NCBI GenBank assembly: GCA_934792625.1
Contig: CAKVON010000003.1
Coordinates: 87,291 to 151,290 of the forward strand
Reading direction: 5' to 3'
DNA: 64,000 nt
DNA from: an uncultured Atopobiaceae bacterium
Lineage (GTDB): Bacteria > Actinomycetota > Coriobacteriia > Coriobacteriales > Atopobiaceae
The notes under the pieces are model-generated. The model was not told the origin of the DNA, made no database searches, and worked only from the letters and a program-made list of their open reading frames with translations. Shown here one piece after another: positions 7,765 through 19,935 of this stretch; position 1 is the stretch's first letter, and each line of letters begins with the position of its first letter. The translations under genes and the position numbers were made by a program.

Positions 7765-8721
7765 GTGCCCATCAACATTCCCGACGGCCTTCCCGCCAAG
7801 ACAACGCTGCACCAGGAGCACATCTTCGCGCTGGACGAGGAGACCGCGAGCAAGCAGGACATCCGTCCCCTGCGCGTGGCGATCCTCAACCTCATGCCCA
7901 AGAAGGTCGAGACCGAGACCCAGATCCTGCGCCTGATCTCCAAGTCGCCGCTGCAGGTGGACATCGACTTCATGCGCGTCTCGACCCACGAGGCGCAGCA
8001 CGTCTCCAAGGACCACCTGGTCAAGTTCTACGACACGTTCGAGAACCTCCGGCACAACAACTACGACGGCCTGATCATCACCGGCGCGCCGGTCGAGCAG
8101 ATGCCGTTCGAGAAGGTCGACTACTGGGACGAGCTGTGCGAGATCATCGACTGGGCCCAGGATCACGTGTTCTCGACCATCACCCTGTGCTGGGGCGCGC
8201 TGGCCATGCTGTGGCACCTGCACCAGGTCCCCAAGCGCCAGCTGGGCGCCAAGCTGTTCGGCGTCTTCCCGCAGCGCCTGTGCGACGAGTACAACTTCCT
8301 CACCAACGGCTTCGACGAGGTGCACAACATGCCGCACTCCCGCCATGCCGCGATCGACACCAACGAGCTGGCCAAGCACCCCGAGCTGCAGGTCCTCTCG
8401 CAGGGCTTCGAGACGGGCCCGGCCCTCATCGCCACGCGCGACTTCCACGAGATCTACGTCACGGGCCACTTCGAGTACGGCCGCGACACCCTGGCCGACG
8501 AGTACTGGCGCGACTTCCACGCGGGCCTGCCCATCAAGCTGCCCGAGAACTACTTCCCGGAGGACAACCCCGAGAAGCAGCCCATCTTCACCTGGCGCAG
8601 CCACGCCAACCTGCTGTACCGCAACTGGCTCAACTGGATCTACCAGATGACGCCCTACGACCTCGACCAGATCCCCGAGCGCATCGCCGAGCTGCACGAG
8701 CGCGTGGAGGAGAAGTTCTAG
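7765..8721 (+). CDS. metA: Homoserine O-acetyltransferase (MetA family)
   Basis: A 318-residue MetA protein, first committed step of methionine synthesis from homoserine. Catalytic residues are in the standard places: Cys142 (TLCWG), His235 and Glu237 (GHFEYG). Residue 111 is Glu (GAPVEQMPFE). In this family Glu111 marks acetyl-CoA use and Gly111 succinyl-CoA use, so this should be the acetyl-transferring form despite the common succinyltransferase name. The start is GTG at 7765. No other methionine gene is adjacent, though the gene at 60469 has a related fold. It is divergent from the esterase gene. Confidence 0.95.
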   Translation: MPINIPDGLPAKTTLHQEHIFALDEETASKQDIRPLRVAILNLMPKKVETETQILRLISKSPLQVDIDFMRVSTHEAQHVSKDHLVKFYDTFENLRHNNYDGLIITGAPVEQMPFEKVDYWDELCEIIDWAQDHVFSTITLCWGALAMLWHLHQVPKRQLGAKLFGVFPQRLCDEYNFLTNGFDEVHNMPHSRHAAIDTNELAKHPELQVLSQGFETGPALIATRDFHEIYVTGHFEYGRDTLADEYWRDFHAGLPIKLPENYFPEDNPEKQPIFTWRSHANLLYRNWLNWIYQMTPYDLDQIPERIAELHERVEEKF

Positions 8722-8888
8722 CGCCATGGCGAGAAGGCCCTTCTGCATGGCAACTCCTGCCGTCTGGGCGGCGTATCTGATTCGCTAGCCGACATCTGTT
8801 AAGGCATGTTGCAGCAAGCTGTTGAAATGCCAAGTGCTATGTCTGGATTTGCGAACGTACGTTTTCACAACGCCGAAGGGAACCTCGA

Positions 8889-9314
8889 ATGAAGGTACGT
8901 AACATCATTACCGTCGCGATGGCGGGCGTGCTCGCCCTAACGCTTGTTGCTTGTGGGTCGGGGTCTGGCTCGTCGGACCGCAAGGCCTCCATCGAGGGGT
9001 ATCGCAGGGTCGTCGACTGCGACGAGAACCCCGCGGTTTCCGTCAGCCTTGTGGTGACGAACAACTCCGAGGAAACGTGGTCGATGGTCAACGGCCTTAG
9101 CGTGGAGGTCTGCCAGGACGGCGGGGGATGCCCTCAGACGGATTGCCCCGGCACGGACGGCGATGCCGTGATGGCCGACCTGAAGGCCGGCGAAAGCCGC
9201 GAGATCGCCCTTGCCTTCGAGGTCTCGAGCTTTGACGACGTCGAGGTCCAGGTGTACGAGCATGACGGTGCGGAGAAGACCCTTCTTGCAGAGAAGACCT
9301 TCTCGGTGAAGTAG
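8889..9314 (+). CDS. Small secreted lipoprotein, unknown function
   Basis: A 141-residue protein with a classic lipoprotein signal: MKVRN, a hydrophobic stretch, then LVAC with the lipid-anchored Cys at about residue 22, followed by a Gly/Ser linker (GSGSGSS). The mature part is about 120 residues, acidic, with a Cys pair in VEVCQDGGGCPQTDC, and looks like a small beta-sandwich, in the style of extracellular domains such as DUF5067; I am not certain of that family. Start ATG has AAGGGA ten bases ahead. It stands alone between metA and a convergent phosphodiesterase gene; the 167-base gap before it shows no clear promoter. Confidence 0.75.
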   Translation: MKVRNIITVAMAGVLALTLVACGSGSGSSDRKASIEGYRRVVDCDENPAVSVSLVVTNNSEETWSMVNGLSVEVCQDGGGCPQTDCPGTDGDAVMADLKAGESREIALAFEVSSFDDVEVQVYEHDGAEKTLLAEKTFSVK

Positions 9315-9335
9315 TCGCGTCGAGCTTGGGCGCGC

Positions 9336-9914
9336 CTACAGCTCGACGTGGCGCAGGGCGCCGTCCTCGTACATGCCGCAGGAGTGGGTCCCGTCCTTGG
9401 GGATGGAGACGCTGCCGGGGTTGAAGGCCCAGACGCCGTCGTGCCCGGGTGCGGGTTCGCTGACCTTCTTGTGGGTGTGGCCATAGAGAAGAACCGAGCC
9501 TTGGGGCAGCTCGGGTAGCTTGTCTACGCTGTTGTGGAAGCCAGCGCCATACACGTGGCCGTGCGTGAGGAACAGCTCGCAGCTAGGCGTCGCGCGCTCG
9601 GAGCCGTCGGCGGCGCGCGTGGCGGTCGGGTCGAGGATGGTCGAGTGGTCGGCCATGCAGGGGAAGTCGAGCACCATCTGGTCGACCTCTGCCTCGCAGT
9701 TGCCGCGGACGGCGATGATGCTTGCCGCGAGCGGGTTGAGCATGGCGATGACCTGCTTGGGGGCGTAGCCTTCCGGCAGGTCGTTGCGCGGGCCGTGGTA
9801 CAGGACGTCACCCAGCAGCAGGATGCGGTCGGGCCGCTCGCGCTCGACGACGTCGAGCAGGCGCTCGCACCAGGTGGCGGAGCCGTGGATGTCGCTCGCG
9901 ATCAGAAACCTCAT
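9336..9914 (-). CDS. YfcE-like metallophosphoesterase
   Basis: A 192-residue calcineurin-like phosphodiesterase of the YfcE/MJ0936 type. Metal-binding motifs appear in order: SDIHG (residues 7-11), LLGDVLYHG (about 34-42), GNCE (about 71-74), THGH (about 115-118) and GHTHKK (about 145-150). YfcE enzymes hydrolyse phosphodiesters in vitro; the physiological substrate is unknown. Length is typical. Start ATG at 9912-9914 follows GGGAGGCACAC. A partial copy of the dispersed motif (GGTACTTCTCTGCA) lies about 20 bases upstream. Confidence 0.9.
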   Translation of the reverse strand: MRFLIASDIHGSATWCERLLDVVERERPDRILLLGDVLYHGPRNDLPEGYAPKQVIAMLNPLAASIIAVRGNCEAEVDQMVLDFPCMADHSTILDPTATRAADGSERATPSCELFLTHGHVYGAGFHNSVDKLPELPQGSVLLYGHTHKKVSEPAPGHDGVWAFNPGSVSIPKDGTHSCGMYEDGALRHVEL

Positions 9915-9988
9915 GTGTGCCTCCCAGCCTCGCGGTACTTCTCTGCAAGCCTACACGTTCGGGTGGCGCGGGCGCGCCCCTCGGGCAC

Positions 9989-10021
9989 AAAAAGGCCCCG
10001 AGCCGCAAAGCCCGGGGCCTT
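9989..10021 (-). terminator. Terminator of the ferredoxin gene
   Basis: On the minus strand AAGGCCCCG (10021-10013) pairs with CGGGGCCTT (10000-9992), followed by a run of T (9993-9989). A strong intrinsic terminator directly downstream of the ferredoxin. Confidence 0.85.
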
Positions 10022-10043
10022 CTGGTGACGCATGTCGTTCGAG

Positions 10044-10232
10044 TTAGTCCTCGGCGATCTCGGTGATGGCGCCGGCAGGGCAGGCCTCCTCGCAGGCGCC
10101 GCAGGCGACGCAGGAGTCGACGTCGACGACCTGGGCGTGCTCGTCGCCGAGCTCCAGGACGCCGGCGGGGCAGGTGTCAACGCAAACGCCGCAGGCGATG
10201 CACTCGTCGGCACTGATGACGGGGTGAGACAT
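10044..10232 (-). CDS. Ferredoxin, 2[4Fe-4S]
   Basis: A 62-residue clostridial-type ferredoxin with two cluster motifs, CIACGVCVDTCP and CVACGACEEACP, each binding one [4Fe-4S]. It carries low-potential electrons, as expected in an anaerobe. Two ATGs are possible; the one at 10230-10232 (MSHPVIS) has GGAG seven bases upstream, while the one at 10244 has its only Shine-Dalgarno candidate too close, so I chose the former. Ends in TAA and has its own terminator. Confidence 0.95.
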   Translation of the reverse strand: MSHPVISADECIACGVCVDTCPAGVLELGDEHAQVVDVDSCVACGACEEACPAGAITEIAED

Positions 10233-10540
10233 GATGCTCTCCATTCCTTGTTAGCTATCGCCCGGGCACGTTCTCTCCAAGGGCGCCCCGAGCGCTCCTC
10301 GCTGTGAGAATAGCATGCGACACAGCTCGCGCAAGTGAGCTTCCGGCGGTTGCGCCCGGCAACACATCTCGAGGTCAGGTCCTTCTCGGCACCTAAAATG
10401 ACAGCGATAATAAATCTAATATGTAGGGGCTTAGATAATGTATAGAATGAAAACGCAACGGGGATATAGTCCCGTGAAACAGCAGCGACAACCGCTCGAA
10501 CAAAGGCTCCGGGCGGCATAAAGAAAGGAACGTGCCAGTC
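10233..10540. other. Divergent control region between ferredoxin and dnaK
   Basis: This 308-base gap carries a CTTCTCGGCA motif copy (10382-10391), an AT-rich promoter region (about 10395-10447) and the heat-shock operator at 10416-10434. TATAGA at 10441-10446 is a possible dnaK -10 box. No further gene is seen. Confidence 0.5.
10416..10434 (+). promoter_or_regulatory. HspR-type operator before dnaK
   Basis: CTAATA-N6-GGCTTAG. The same element occurs before clpB (14947-14965) and, inverted, before hsp20 (19274-19292). It is a variant of the HAIR inverted repeat bound by HspR in actinobacteria, and hspR is the last gene of this operon. Binding is inferred from the triple occurrence. Confidence 0.65.
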
Positions 10541-12433
<1,893 letters not shown>

Positions 12434-12444
12434 GGATGATTCGC

Positions 12445-13293
12445 ATGTCTGCCAAGGACATGAATGACAGGAAGGCGGCGGCCGACGTGGCCGCCGCCCG
12501 CCCGGAGGGAGACGACGTGAGGGTTCCCGTCGAGTGTGACGAGGACGTGCGCGAGCCCGAGGCTGACGCGACCGTCGACGAGAAGGACGCCGAGGTCGAG
12601 GAGCAGTCCGCGGCCGCCGACGCCCGCACCCAGGCCGACGAGGAGGCCATGGTCGCCGAGGCCATCCGTCGCGGCGAGCAGGCCGCGGCCGACGACCTCA
12701 AGGCCGACGCCGACGCGCTGCGCGACGAGCGCGACGACCTCGCCCGCAAGCTGGCCGACGCCGAGCAGGCCGCCGAGGACGCAAAGTCCCAGGCCGCCGA
12801 CGCCGCAGACCGCCTTGCGCGCCTGCAGGCCGACTGGGAGAACTACCGCCGCCGCACCGCCGGCGAGCGCCTGGCCGAGCGCGAGCTCGCCTGCGAAAAG
12901 CTCGTGGGCAACCTGCTCCCCGTCATCGACGACATGGAGCGCGCCGTGGCCCACGCCAACTCGACCAACGACGGCGACGAGAACCTCAAGCAGTTCGTCG
13001 ACGGCGTCTCGGCCGTTCGCGCCAAGATGCTCGACGTGCTGGCGCAGGAGGGCGTCGAGCTCATCGACCCTGCCGGCCAGCCCTTCGAGCCCATGTGCCA
13101 CCAGGCCGTTGGCCGCGTCGAGGACGCCGACGAGTACGACGAGACGGTTCGCGACGTCTACCAGTTCGGCTACCGCATGGGCAAGAAGGTGATCAGGCCC
13201 GCCATGGTCACGGTCACCTTCGGAGGCGCCCGCAGGCCCGTCGAGGCCGACCCGGCCGAGAAGGACGCGGAGCCCGAGGCCGACAAGGCCTAA
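12445..13293 (+). CDS. grpE: Nucleotide exchange factor GrpE
   Basis: A 282-residue GrpE, long for the family because of an acidic N-terminal region of about 110 residues with low complexity. The core is clear: ADRLARLQADWENYRRR, the long coiled coil, LLPVIDDMERAV, and the C-terminal beta domain VRDVYQFGYRMGKKVIRPAMVTV. It releases ADP from DnaK. An ATG at 12436 (3 bases after the dnaK stop) is in frame; AGGGA at 12432-12436 fits the ATG at 12445 better. The tail (PAEKDAEPEADKA) contains a CCGAGAAG motif copy (13256). Confidence 0.93.
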   Translation: MSAKDMNDRKAAADVAAARPEGDDVRVPVECDEDVREPEADATVDEKDAEVEEQSAAADARTQADEEAMVAEAIRRGEQAAADDLKADADALRDERDDLARKLADAEQAAEDAKSQAADAADRLARLQADWENYRRRTAGERLAERELACEKLVGNLLPVIDDMERAVAHANSTNDGDENLKQFVDGVSAVRAKMLDVLAQEGVELIDPAGQPFEPMCHQAVGRVEDADEYDETVRDVYQFGYRMGKKVIRPAMVTVTFGGARRPVEADPAEKDAEPEADKA

Positions 13294-13308
13294 GCAAGCA
13301 CGGTGACT

Positions 13309-13336
13309 GCGCCCGGGCCCATGAAGGCCCGGGCGC
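13309..13336 (+). promoter_or_regulatory. Strong hairpin between grpE and dnaJ
   Basis: GCGCCCGGGCC (13309-13319) and GGCCCGGGCGC (13326-13336) form a perfect 11-bp GC stem with a 6-base loop, followed by GCCTTTG. It lies inside the operon, so it may be a partial terminator, an mRNA 3' stabiliser or a processing site that lowers dnaJ-hspR output relative to dnaK-grpE. Confidence 0.6.
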
Positions 13337-13363
13337 GCCTTTGAAAGGGGGCGCAGACTTCAC

Positions 13364-14278
13364 ATGGCAACTAAGAGGAGCTTCTACGACGTCCTGGGCG
13401 TGAAGAAAGACGCTTCCCAGGACGACATCAAGAAGGCCTTCCGCAAGCTCGCGGTCAAGTACCACCCCGACAACGGTGGCGACACCAAGAAGTTCTCCGA
13501 GATCAGCGAGGCGTACGAGACCCTGTCCGACCCCAAGAAACGTCGCGAGTACGACCAACTGCTCATGTTCGGCGGGATTCCCGGCGCCGACTTCGGCGGC
13601 AATGGCGGTCGTGGCTATGCGACCAACGTCGGCGGCATGGACTTCTCGGACCTCAACTCGGTCTTCTCGACGTTCTTCGGTGGGCAGGCGCGGGCGGCTT
13701 CCAGGCCGCAGCGTGGCAGCGACATCACCGTCAACGTGAGCGTCTCGTTCGACGAGGCGCTCACGGGCGTGACGCGCAAGATCACTTACAGGGTCCCCTC
13801 GACGGGGCAGGAGCAGACGATCAACGTCAAGGTCCCTGCCGGCGCTGTCGACGGCAGTAGGCTGCGCTATCGTGGCGCGGGCGAGTTCGGCCACAACGGC
13901 GGCACCAGGGGCGACCTGCTTGTCGTTACCGCGGTCGCCGAACACCCGCTGTTCAAGCGCGATGGCGCCGACATCCGCATGGACCTGCCCGTGAGCATGT
14001 TCGAGGCGGCGCTGGGCGCCGAGGTCGACGTGCCCACGCCCGAGGGCAAGACCGTGCGCCTGAAGGTCCCGGCGGGCACGCAGGACGGCAGGAAGTTCCG
14101 CTTCCGCGAGCTGGGGGCGCCTGACCCCAAGCGCGAGGGCGCGAAGGGCGCGCTGTACGTGACGGTGCGCGTCAAGGTGCCGGACAAGCTCTCGGCGAAG
14201 GAGCGCGAGGTGCTCCAGCAGCTTGCCGAGAAGGACAAGCGCGAGTATCGCAAGGACCTCGAGTCCTACGTTGCCTAG
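13364..14278 (+). CDS. dnaJ: DnaJ-type co-chaperone without zinc finger (CbpA-like)
   Basis: A 304-residue J protein: J domain at 1-68 with HPD at 34-36, a short Gly-rich linker ([15 protein letters not shown]), then two beta-sandwich C-terminal domains (from [16 protein letters not shown]). The cysteine-rich zinc domain (four CxxCxGxG repeats) of classical type I DnaJ is entirely missing, making this a type II protein, although it sits in the dnaK operon. It stimulates DnaK ATPase and delivers substrates. RBS candidate GGGGG lies about 12 bases before the ATG; the strong hairpin lies just upstream. Confidence 0.93.
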   Translation: MATKRSFYDVLGVKKDASQDDIKKAFRKLAVKYHPDNGGDTKKFSEISEAYETLSDPKKRREYDQLLMFGGIPGADFGGNGGRGYATNVGGMDFSDLNSVFSTFFGGQARAASRPQRGSDITVNVSVSFDEALTGVTRKITYRVPSTGQEQTINVKVPAGAVDGSRLRYRGAGEFGHNGGTRGDLLVVTAVAEHPLFKRDGADIRMDLPVSMFEAALGAEVDVPTPEGKTVRLKVPAGTQDGRKFRFRELGAPDPKREGAKGALYVTVRVKVPDKLSAKEREVLQQLAEKDKREYRKDLESYVA

Positions 14279-14286
14279 CGTCGCGG

Positions 14287-14292
14287 TACCAT
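14287..14292 (+). promoter_or_regulatory. Candidate internal -10 box (TACCAT) for hspR
   Basis: GGTACCAT lies 28 bases before the hspR start, in the 42-base gap after dnaJ. It matches the box before prfA exactly, suggesting hspR may also have its own promoter. Confidence 0.35.
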
Positions 14293-14320
14293 CGAACAAG
14301 ACGAGTGAGGGGGAGGCACA

Positions 14321-14740
14321 ATGGGTGACGGACTCGACGGTCGCGACAAGCCGCTCTACATGATCAGCGTGGCGGCCGAGCTTACGGGGATGCACCCGCA
14401 GACCCTTCGCGTCTACGAGCAGAAGGGCCTGGTCAATCCCGGGCGCTCGCGCGGCAACACGCGCCTGTACAGTCAGGCCGACATCGACAGGCTCAACCTG
14501 ATCGCACGCCTCACCGACGAGGGCATCAACCTCGCGGGCGTCGTCAGGATTCTGGACATGCGCGAGAGCGCGCGCGAGCGCGACGCCCAAATCGACCGTC
14601 TTCGCAAGCGCGTGCGCGAGCTGGAGGACGAGGTCCGCGAGCTCAAGACGCGCGAGCGCATCACGGCGCTGGCGCCTTACGAGGGCATGACCCCCGAGAA
14701 GGTCATGCGTGGCCTCCTCTCGGGCAGCATCGAGGATTAG
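14321..14740 (+). CDS. hspR: Heat-shock repressor HspR (MerR family)
   Basis: A 139-residue MerR-type regulator. The helix-turn-helix and wing occupy residues 12-80 (YMISVAAELTGMHPQTLRVYEQKGLV, then NTRLYSQADIDRL), followed by a coiled coil (RERDAQIDRLRKRVRELEDEV). The MISVAAELTGMHPQTLR helix is typical of HspR, which represses dnaK, clpB and itself by binding HAIR operators, often with DnaK as co-repressor. Position as the last gene of dnaK-grpE-dnaJ supports this. RBS GAGGGGGAGG before the ATG. Three matching operator-like sites in the window are its likely targets. Confidence 0.93.
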   Translation: MGDGLDGRDKPLYMISVAAELTGMHPQTLRVYEQKGLVNPGRSRGNTRLYSQADIDRLNLIARLTDEGINLAGVVRILDMRESARERDAQIDRLRKRVRELEDEVRELKTRERITALAPYEGMTPEKVMRGLLSGSIED

Positions 14741-14742
14741 CC

Positions 14743-14770
14743 TGCCGAGAAGCAGCTGCCGAGAAGGGCG
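14743..14770 (+). repeat. Two tandem copies of the TGCCGAGAAG motif
   Basis: TGCCGAGAAG occurs at 14743-14752 and again at 14757-14766, directly after the hspR stop and before its terminator. Same motif as the other dispersed copies. Confidence 0.65.
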
Positions 14771-14812
14771 GTGCCCTCGAGGCATCTTCGCGAGATATGG
14801 CCATCTGTCATG

Positions 14813-14847
14813 ACGGGGCCGCGGACATCATGTCTGCGGCCCCGTTT
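14813..14847 (+). terminator. Terminator of the dnaK operon
   Basis: ACGGGGCCGC (14813-14822) pairs with GCGGCCCCGT (14836-14845), extended inward by GACA/TGTC, followed by TTTGT. Confidence 0.75.
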
Positions 14848-14873
14848 GTCGTCTGTTTGGGACTCCACTTCCA

Positions 14874-14910
14874 ATAGGAAAAAAAGGAAAGGATAGGAAA
14901 AAAGGAAAGG
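14874..14910 (+). repeat. A/G-rich direct repeat upstream of clpB
   Basis: Two copies of ATAGGAAAAAAAGGAAAGG (14874-14892; the second at 14893-14910 lacks one A) lie in tandem about 40 bases before the clpB operator. They are the most A-rich bases of the region. Could be an UP-like or curved element for the clpB promoter; no function shown. Confidence 0.6.
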
Positions 14911-14946
14911 ACTTCCGATTGGGGATGAGCAGGCGTAGCAGTAAAC

Positions 14947-14965
14947 CTTATATGTAGAGACTTAG
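14947..14965 (+). promoter_or_regulatory. HspR-type operator before clpB
   Basis: CTTATA-N6-GACTTAG, 74 bases before the clpB start. The surrounding bases (ATATGTAG, CTTAGAT, TGTATAG) also match the dnaK copy at 10416, so the whole operator-promoter block is shared. Confidence 0.65.
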
Positions 14966-15038
14966 ATTTTGTATAGGCGCTCATGTGAGAGGGAACAAAT
15001 CCCACTGAACGACGAATACCCGTAGAAGGGGTGATCAC

Positions 15039-17699
<2,661 letters not shown>

Positions 17700-17726
17700 G
17701 CACTGTCCGGTTGTGCCAACGTTTCC

Positions 17727-17765
17727 AGGGCCCTCTCCCGAGCGATCGGGGGAGGGCCCTTCTCT
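17727..17765 (+). terminator. Terminator of clpB
   Basis: AGGGCCCTCTCCCGA (from 17727) pairs with TCGGGGGAGGGCCCT (ending 17760), GCGA loop, then TCTCT. Confidence 0.8.
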
Positions 17766-17852
17766 CCAACCGGTCCGGTTTTTGCGATAATGGTCTGCTG
17801 TCGTATCTGTAATGGCGCCCACCCGGGCGCATCGGACCTCGGGAGGCCTTGC

Positions 17853-18509
17853 ATGCGTTGTCGCCAATGCGGCGCTCGAATACCAGGCCATGCCGCCATC
17901 TGCCCCTCGTGCGGCGCCAAGCTCATGAGGCACCTCTCTGACGCCGACGCCGAGTTCGTCGACTCGGTCCCCGAGCCCAGTCCGACCCCCGCCGAGACCA
18001 CGCTCTCGCGCCATGCCCGCGCCGCGGCCCGCGCGCGCCGTCGCACCGAGCGCATCGCCATGCGCAAGGGCCTCGCGCCCCAGGGCGACCCCCGCCTGCA
18101 CGTCCACCTGACGGGCAGGTTCAGCGTGGGCGGAAACATCCGTGGTGCCGAGGACGTCCTTCGCACCAGGCGTCGCATACGCGTGGGCACCTGGATCGTT
18201 ATCGCGCTCGTGGCGCTTCTCTGCATGGGGGCGGTGGCCTATGGCACCTGGAGCGCCGAGCTGTGGGGTGGCAGGACCGTGCCCGACGTTCGCGGGCTGA
18301 CTGCCACCGAGGCCTCGTCGCGCCTGGTGGGCGAGGGCTTTTCCGTCAATCAGGTCGAGCGTGCCGACGACTCCAAGGTCGGCCTGGTCGTGGATATGGA
18401 TCCGGAGCCGGGCACCCGTCAGGACACCCGCACGTCAATCACGCTGTACGTGGGCGTTGCCAGCCAGAATTCCTCGACTCCGGGAGGTTCCGATGGACAG
18501 GGATCGTGA
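17853..18509 (+). CDS. Zinc-ribbon membrane protein with extracellular PASTA domain
   Basis: A 218-residue protein. A zinc ribbon opens it (Cys3, Cys6, Cys17, Cys20 in MRCRQCG and CPSCG), then a basic cytoplasmic region, one membrane helix (about residues 112-133), and an outside domain (VPDVRGLTATEASSRLVGEGF ... DMDPEPGT ... SITLYVG) that matches a single PASTA repeat. PASTA repeats bind peptidoglycan precursors in Ser/Thr kinases and penicillin-binding proteins, but no kinase domain is present. The start at 17853 has GGGAGG eight bases upstream; upstream in-frame sequence lacks a better one. The next gene starts inside its end. Function unknown; a cell-wall sensor is conceivable. Confidence 0.7.
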   Translation: MRCRQCGARIPGHAAICPSCGAKLMRHLSDADAEFVDSVPEPSPTPAETTLSRHARAAARARRRTERIAMRKGLAPQGDPRLHVHLTGRFSVGGNIRGAEDVLRTRRRIRVGTWIVIALVALLCMGAVAYGTWSAELWGGRTVPDVRGLTATEASSRLVGEGFSVNQVERADDSKVGLVVDMDPEPGTRQDTRTSITLYVGVASQNSSTPGGSDGQGS

Positions 18510-18735
18510 GGCCACGGCCGATCTCGCGGCCGAGAAGGGCGCTGTTGAGAAGGGCGTTGCCAAGAGGGACGCCGTCGAGAAGAACGTCGGCCCCGCGGCT
18601 CCCGCCGACGCGCGCGCCCCGAAGGTCGACCCCTCGTTCGCGCGTGCGGAGAACGAGGACGACGACGGCTACGACCCCTGGTCGGACCGCCGCCCGACGC
18701 CCGAGCCCCTGTTCGAGAGGGACCCCTGGGCCTAG
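18493..18735 (+). CDS. Small charged protein, unknown
   Basis: An 80-residue protein with low complexity: an Ala/Glu/Lys-rich first half (AAEKGAVEKGVAKRDAVEK) and an acidic, Pro-rich second half ending NEDDDGYDPWSDRRPTPEP. No membrane helix. It overlaps the upstream gene by 17 bases and has GGGAGG five bases before its ATG, so translation is plausible and coupled. The first half contains a CCGAGAAG motif copy (18530). Its TAG stop shares the bases CTAG with the stop of the convergent gene at 18732. Not recognised as any family. Confidence 0.5.
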   Translation: MDRDREATADLAAEKGAVEKGVAKRDAVEKNVGPAAPADARAPKVDPSFARAENEDDDGYDPWSDRRPTPEPLFERDPWA

Positions 18736-19130
18736 TGGCCTGTGAGCTTCCAGGCCGCGGCGGCCGCGATGGCCAAAAGCGCCAGGACCACGACGACGGT
18801 GATGACCGTGCGCATGCGGCGACGGCGCCCGTTGTGCACGAAGATGTCCTTGCGTCCCTTGGGGACCGACAGGTACTGGCCGTACTGCAGGTCGTGCTTG
18901 AGCTGGGGCATCTCGTTGCGGGAGCGTCGGTAGGCACGGCCCGGCAGGGGCGAGTGCGACCCCACGGTGAACTCGGAGTCGTGCGAGTAGTCGCTCGCGG
19001 CGTCGTCGGCCGCGAGGTCGTCGAGAGCGCCCACGGTGCGATGCTGTCGCGCGGGTCGCACGTAGGGCCGGCGGGCGGCCCCCTCGTTGGTGGTACGCGT
19101 GTCGCGCTCGTTTTCGGCCGGCTCTGTCAT
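18732..19130 (-). CDS. Tail-anchored membrane protein, unknown
   Basis: A 132-residue protein with an acidic/polar N-terminal half, a central segment (MPQLKHDLQYGQYLSVPKGR), a basic stop-transfer cluster (NGRRRRMR, 100-107) and a single membrane helix very near the C-terminus (about 108-127), so the bulk is cytoplasmic. Start ATG at 19128-19130 has GGGAGC six bases ahead; the open frame continues upstream without a better site. It converges on the small charged protein and shares a CTAG stop with it. No recognised domain. Confidence 0.65.
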   Translation of the reverse strand: MTEPAENERDTRTTNEGAARRPYVRPARQHRTVGALDDLAADDAASDYSHDSEFTVGSHSPLPGRAYRRSRNEMPQLKHDLQYGQYLSVPKGRKDIFVHNGRRRRMRTVITVVVVLALLAIAAAAAWKLTGH

Positions 19131-19273
19131 GCGAAGCTCCCGATGCTTTCGTGTTGCCACGGCATCCGTGCCGGGCAAAAGACCCAACAATCATATAGCA
19201 GCCCGCCAGGTCGTCCGCCAAAAAACGCGCACGTCGCTCGATGTCTGCGCATACCTGACGGGCTCTGTAAGAC

Positions 19274-19292
19274 CTAAGTCCTTCTCTATAAG
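19274..19292 (-). promoter_or_regulatory. HspR-type operator before hsp20
   Basis: CTAAGTC-N6-TATAAG, the exact reverse complement form of CTTATA-N6-GACTTAG seen before clpB. It lies about 140 bases before the hsp20 start within the AT-rich region 19261-19325. Confidence 0.55.
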
Positions 19293-19430
19293 ATTTGATG
19301 AGTCAAAATAACTGAGAAAATCTCGTGCATCGTGATTAATTCCGTTGCGGGCGGGAAGATATGACTTCGACAGAGAAGGACGGCGACGCACCGGGCGCCC
19401 ACCGTCCGCATCGCGAAGGAGTGATGACGT

Positions 19431-19853
19431 ATGACCAGCATGGTTCCCTACGATCGTTATGGAAGGGCCATCCGCTCGCTGTTCCCGTTCGACTCGCTCG
19501 ACGAGTTTTTCGTCCCCACGTCCGACGTGGCACAGGGCTTCAAGATGGACGTCGAGGATGCCGGCGACACCTATGTGATCACCGCCCAGCTTCCCGGCGT
19601 CGGCCGCGACGAGATTGACGTCGAGCTCAACGAGGGCAGGCTCTCGATCTCGGTCGACAAGAAGGAGTCCGACGAGCAGAAGGCCAAGAACTTCCTGCAC
19701 AAGGAGACCAGCGAGTGGCAGGCCACCCGTGGCGTCTACCTCAAGGACGCCGCGACCGCGGGCCTCACGGCCAAGCTTGCCGACGGCGTGCTCACCGTCA
19801 ACGTCCCCAAGCAGGACGAGAAGGCCAACGTCACCAAGATCGCCATCGACTAG
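19431..19853 (+). CDS. Small heat-shock protein (Hsp20 family)
   Basis: A 140-residue alpha-crystallin-type holdase that binds unfolding proteins without ATP and hands them to DnaK/ClpB. The crystallin domain runs from about residue 37 (FKMDVEDAGDTYVITAQLPGV) to about 135, with the usual LADGVLTVNVPK block. N-terminus MTSMVPYDRYGRAIRSLFPFDSLDEFF is typical for the family. GAAGGAG lies about 10 bases before the ATG. Its promoter region has an inverted copy of the dnaK/clpB operator, so it probably belongs to the HspR regulon. A terminator follows. Confidence 0.93.
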   Translation: MTSMVPYDRYGRAIRSLFPFDSLDEFFVPTSDVAQGFKMDVEDAGDTYVITAQLPGVGRDEIDVELNEGRLSISVDKKESDEQKAKNFLHKETSEWQATRGVYLKDAATAGLTAKLADGVLTVNVPKQDEKANVTKIAID

Positions 19854-19935
19854 CCCTTGGCAATCGGTTGGCACACGGCGGGCATGCGACTCGGCAGCCG
19901 TCATGCCTGGCCGCGGGCACGGTGACATGGCATAA

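Noticed and set aside
8733..8755. Hairpin AGAAGG-C-CCTTCT after metA as terminator
   Set aside because: The stem has a one-base loop and no T tract, so it cannot fold as a usual terminator; it probably reflects the CTTCT-rich motif background.
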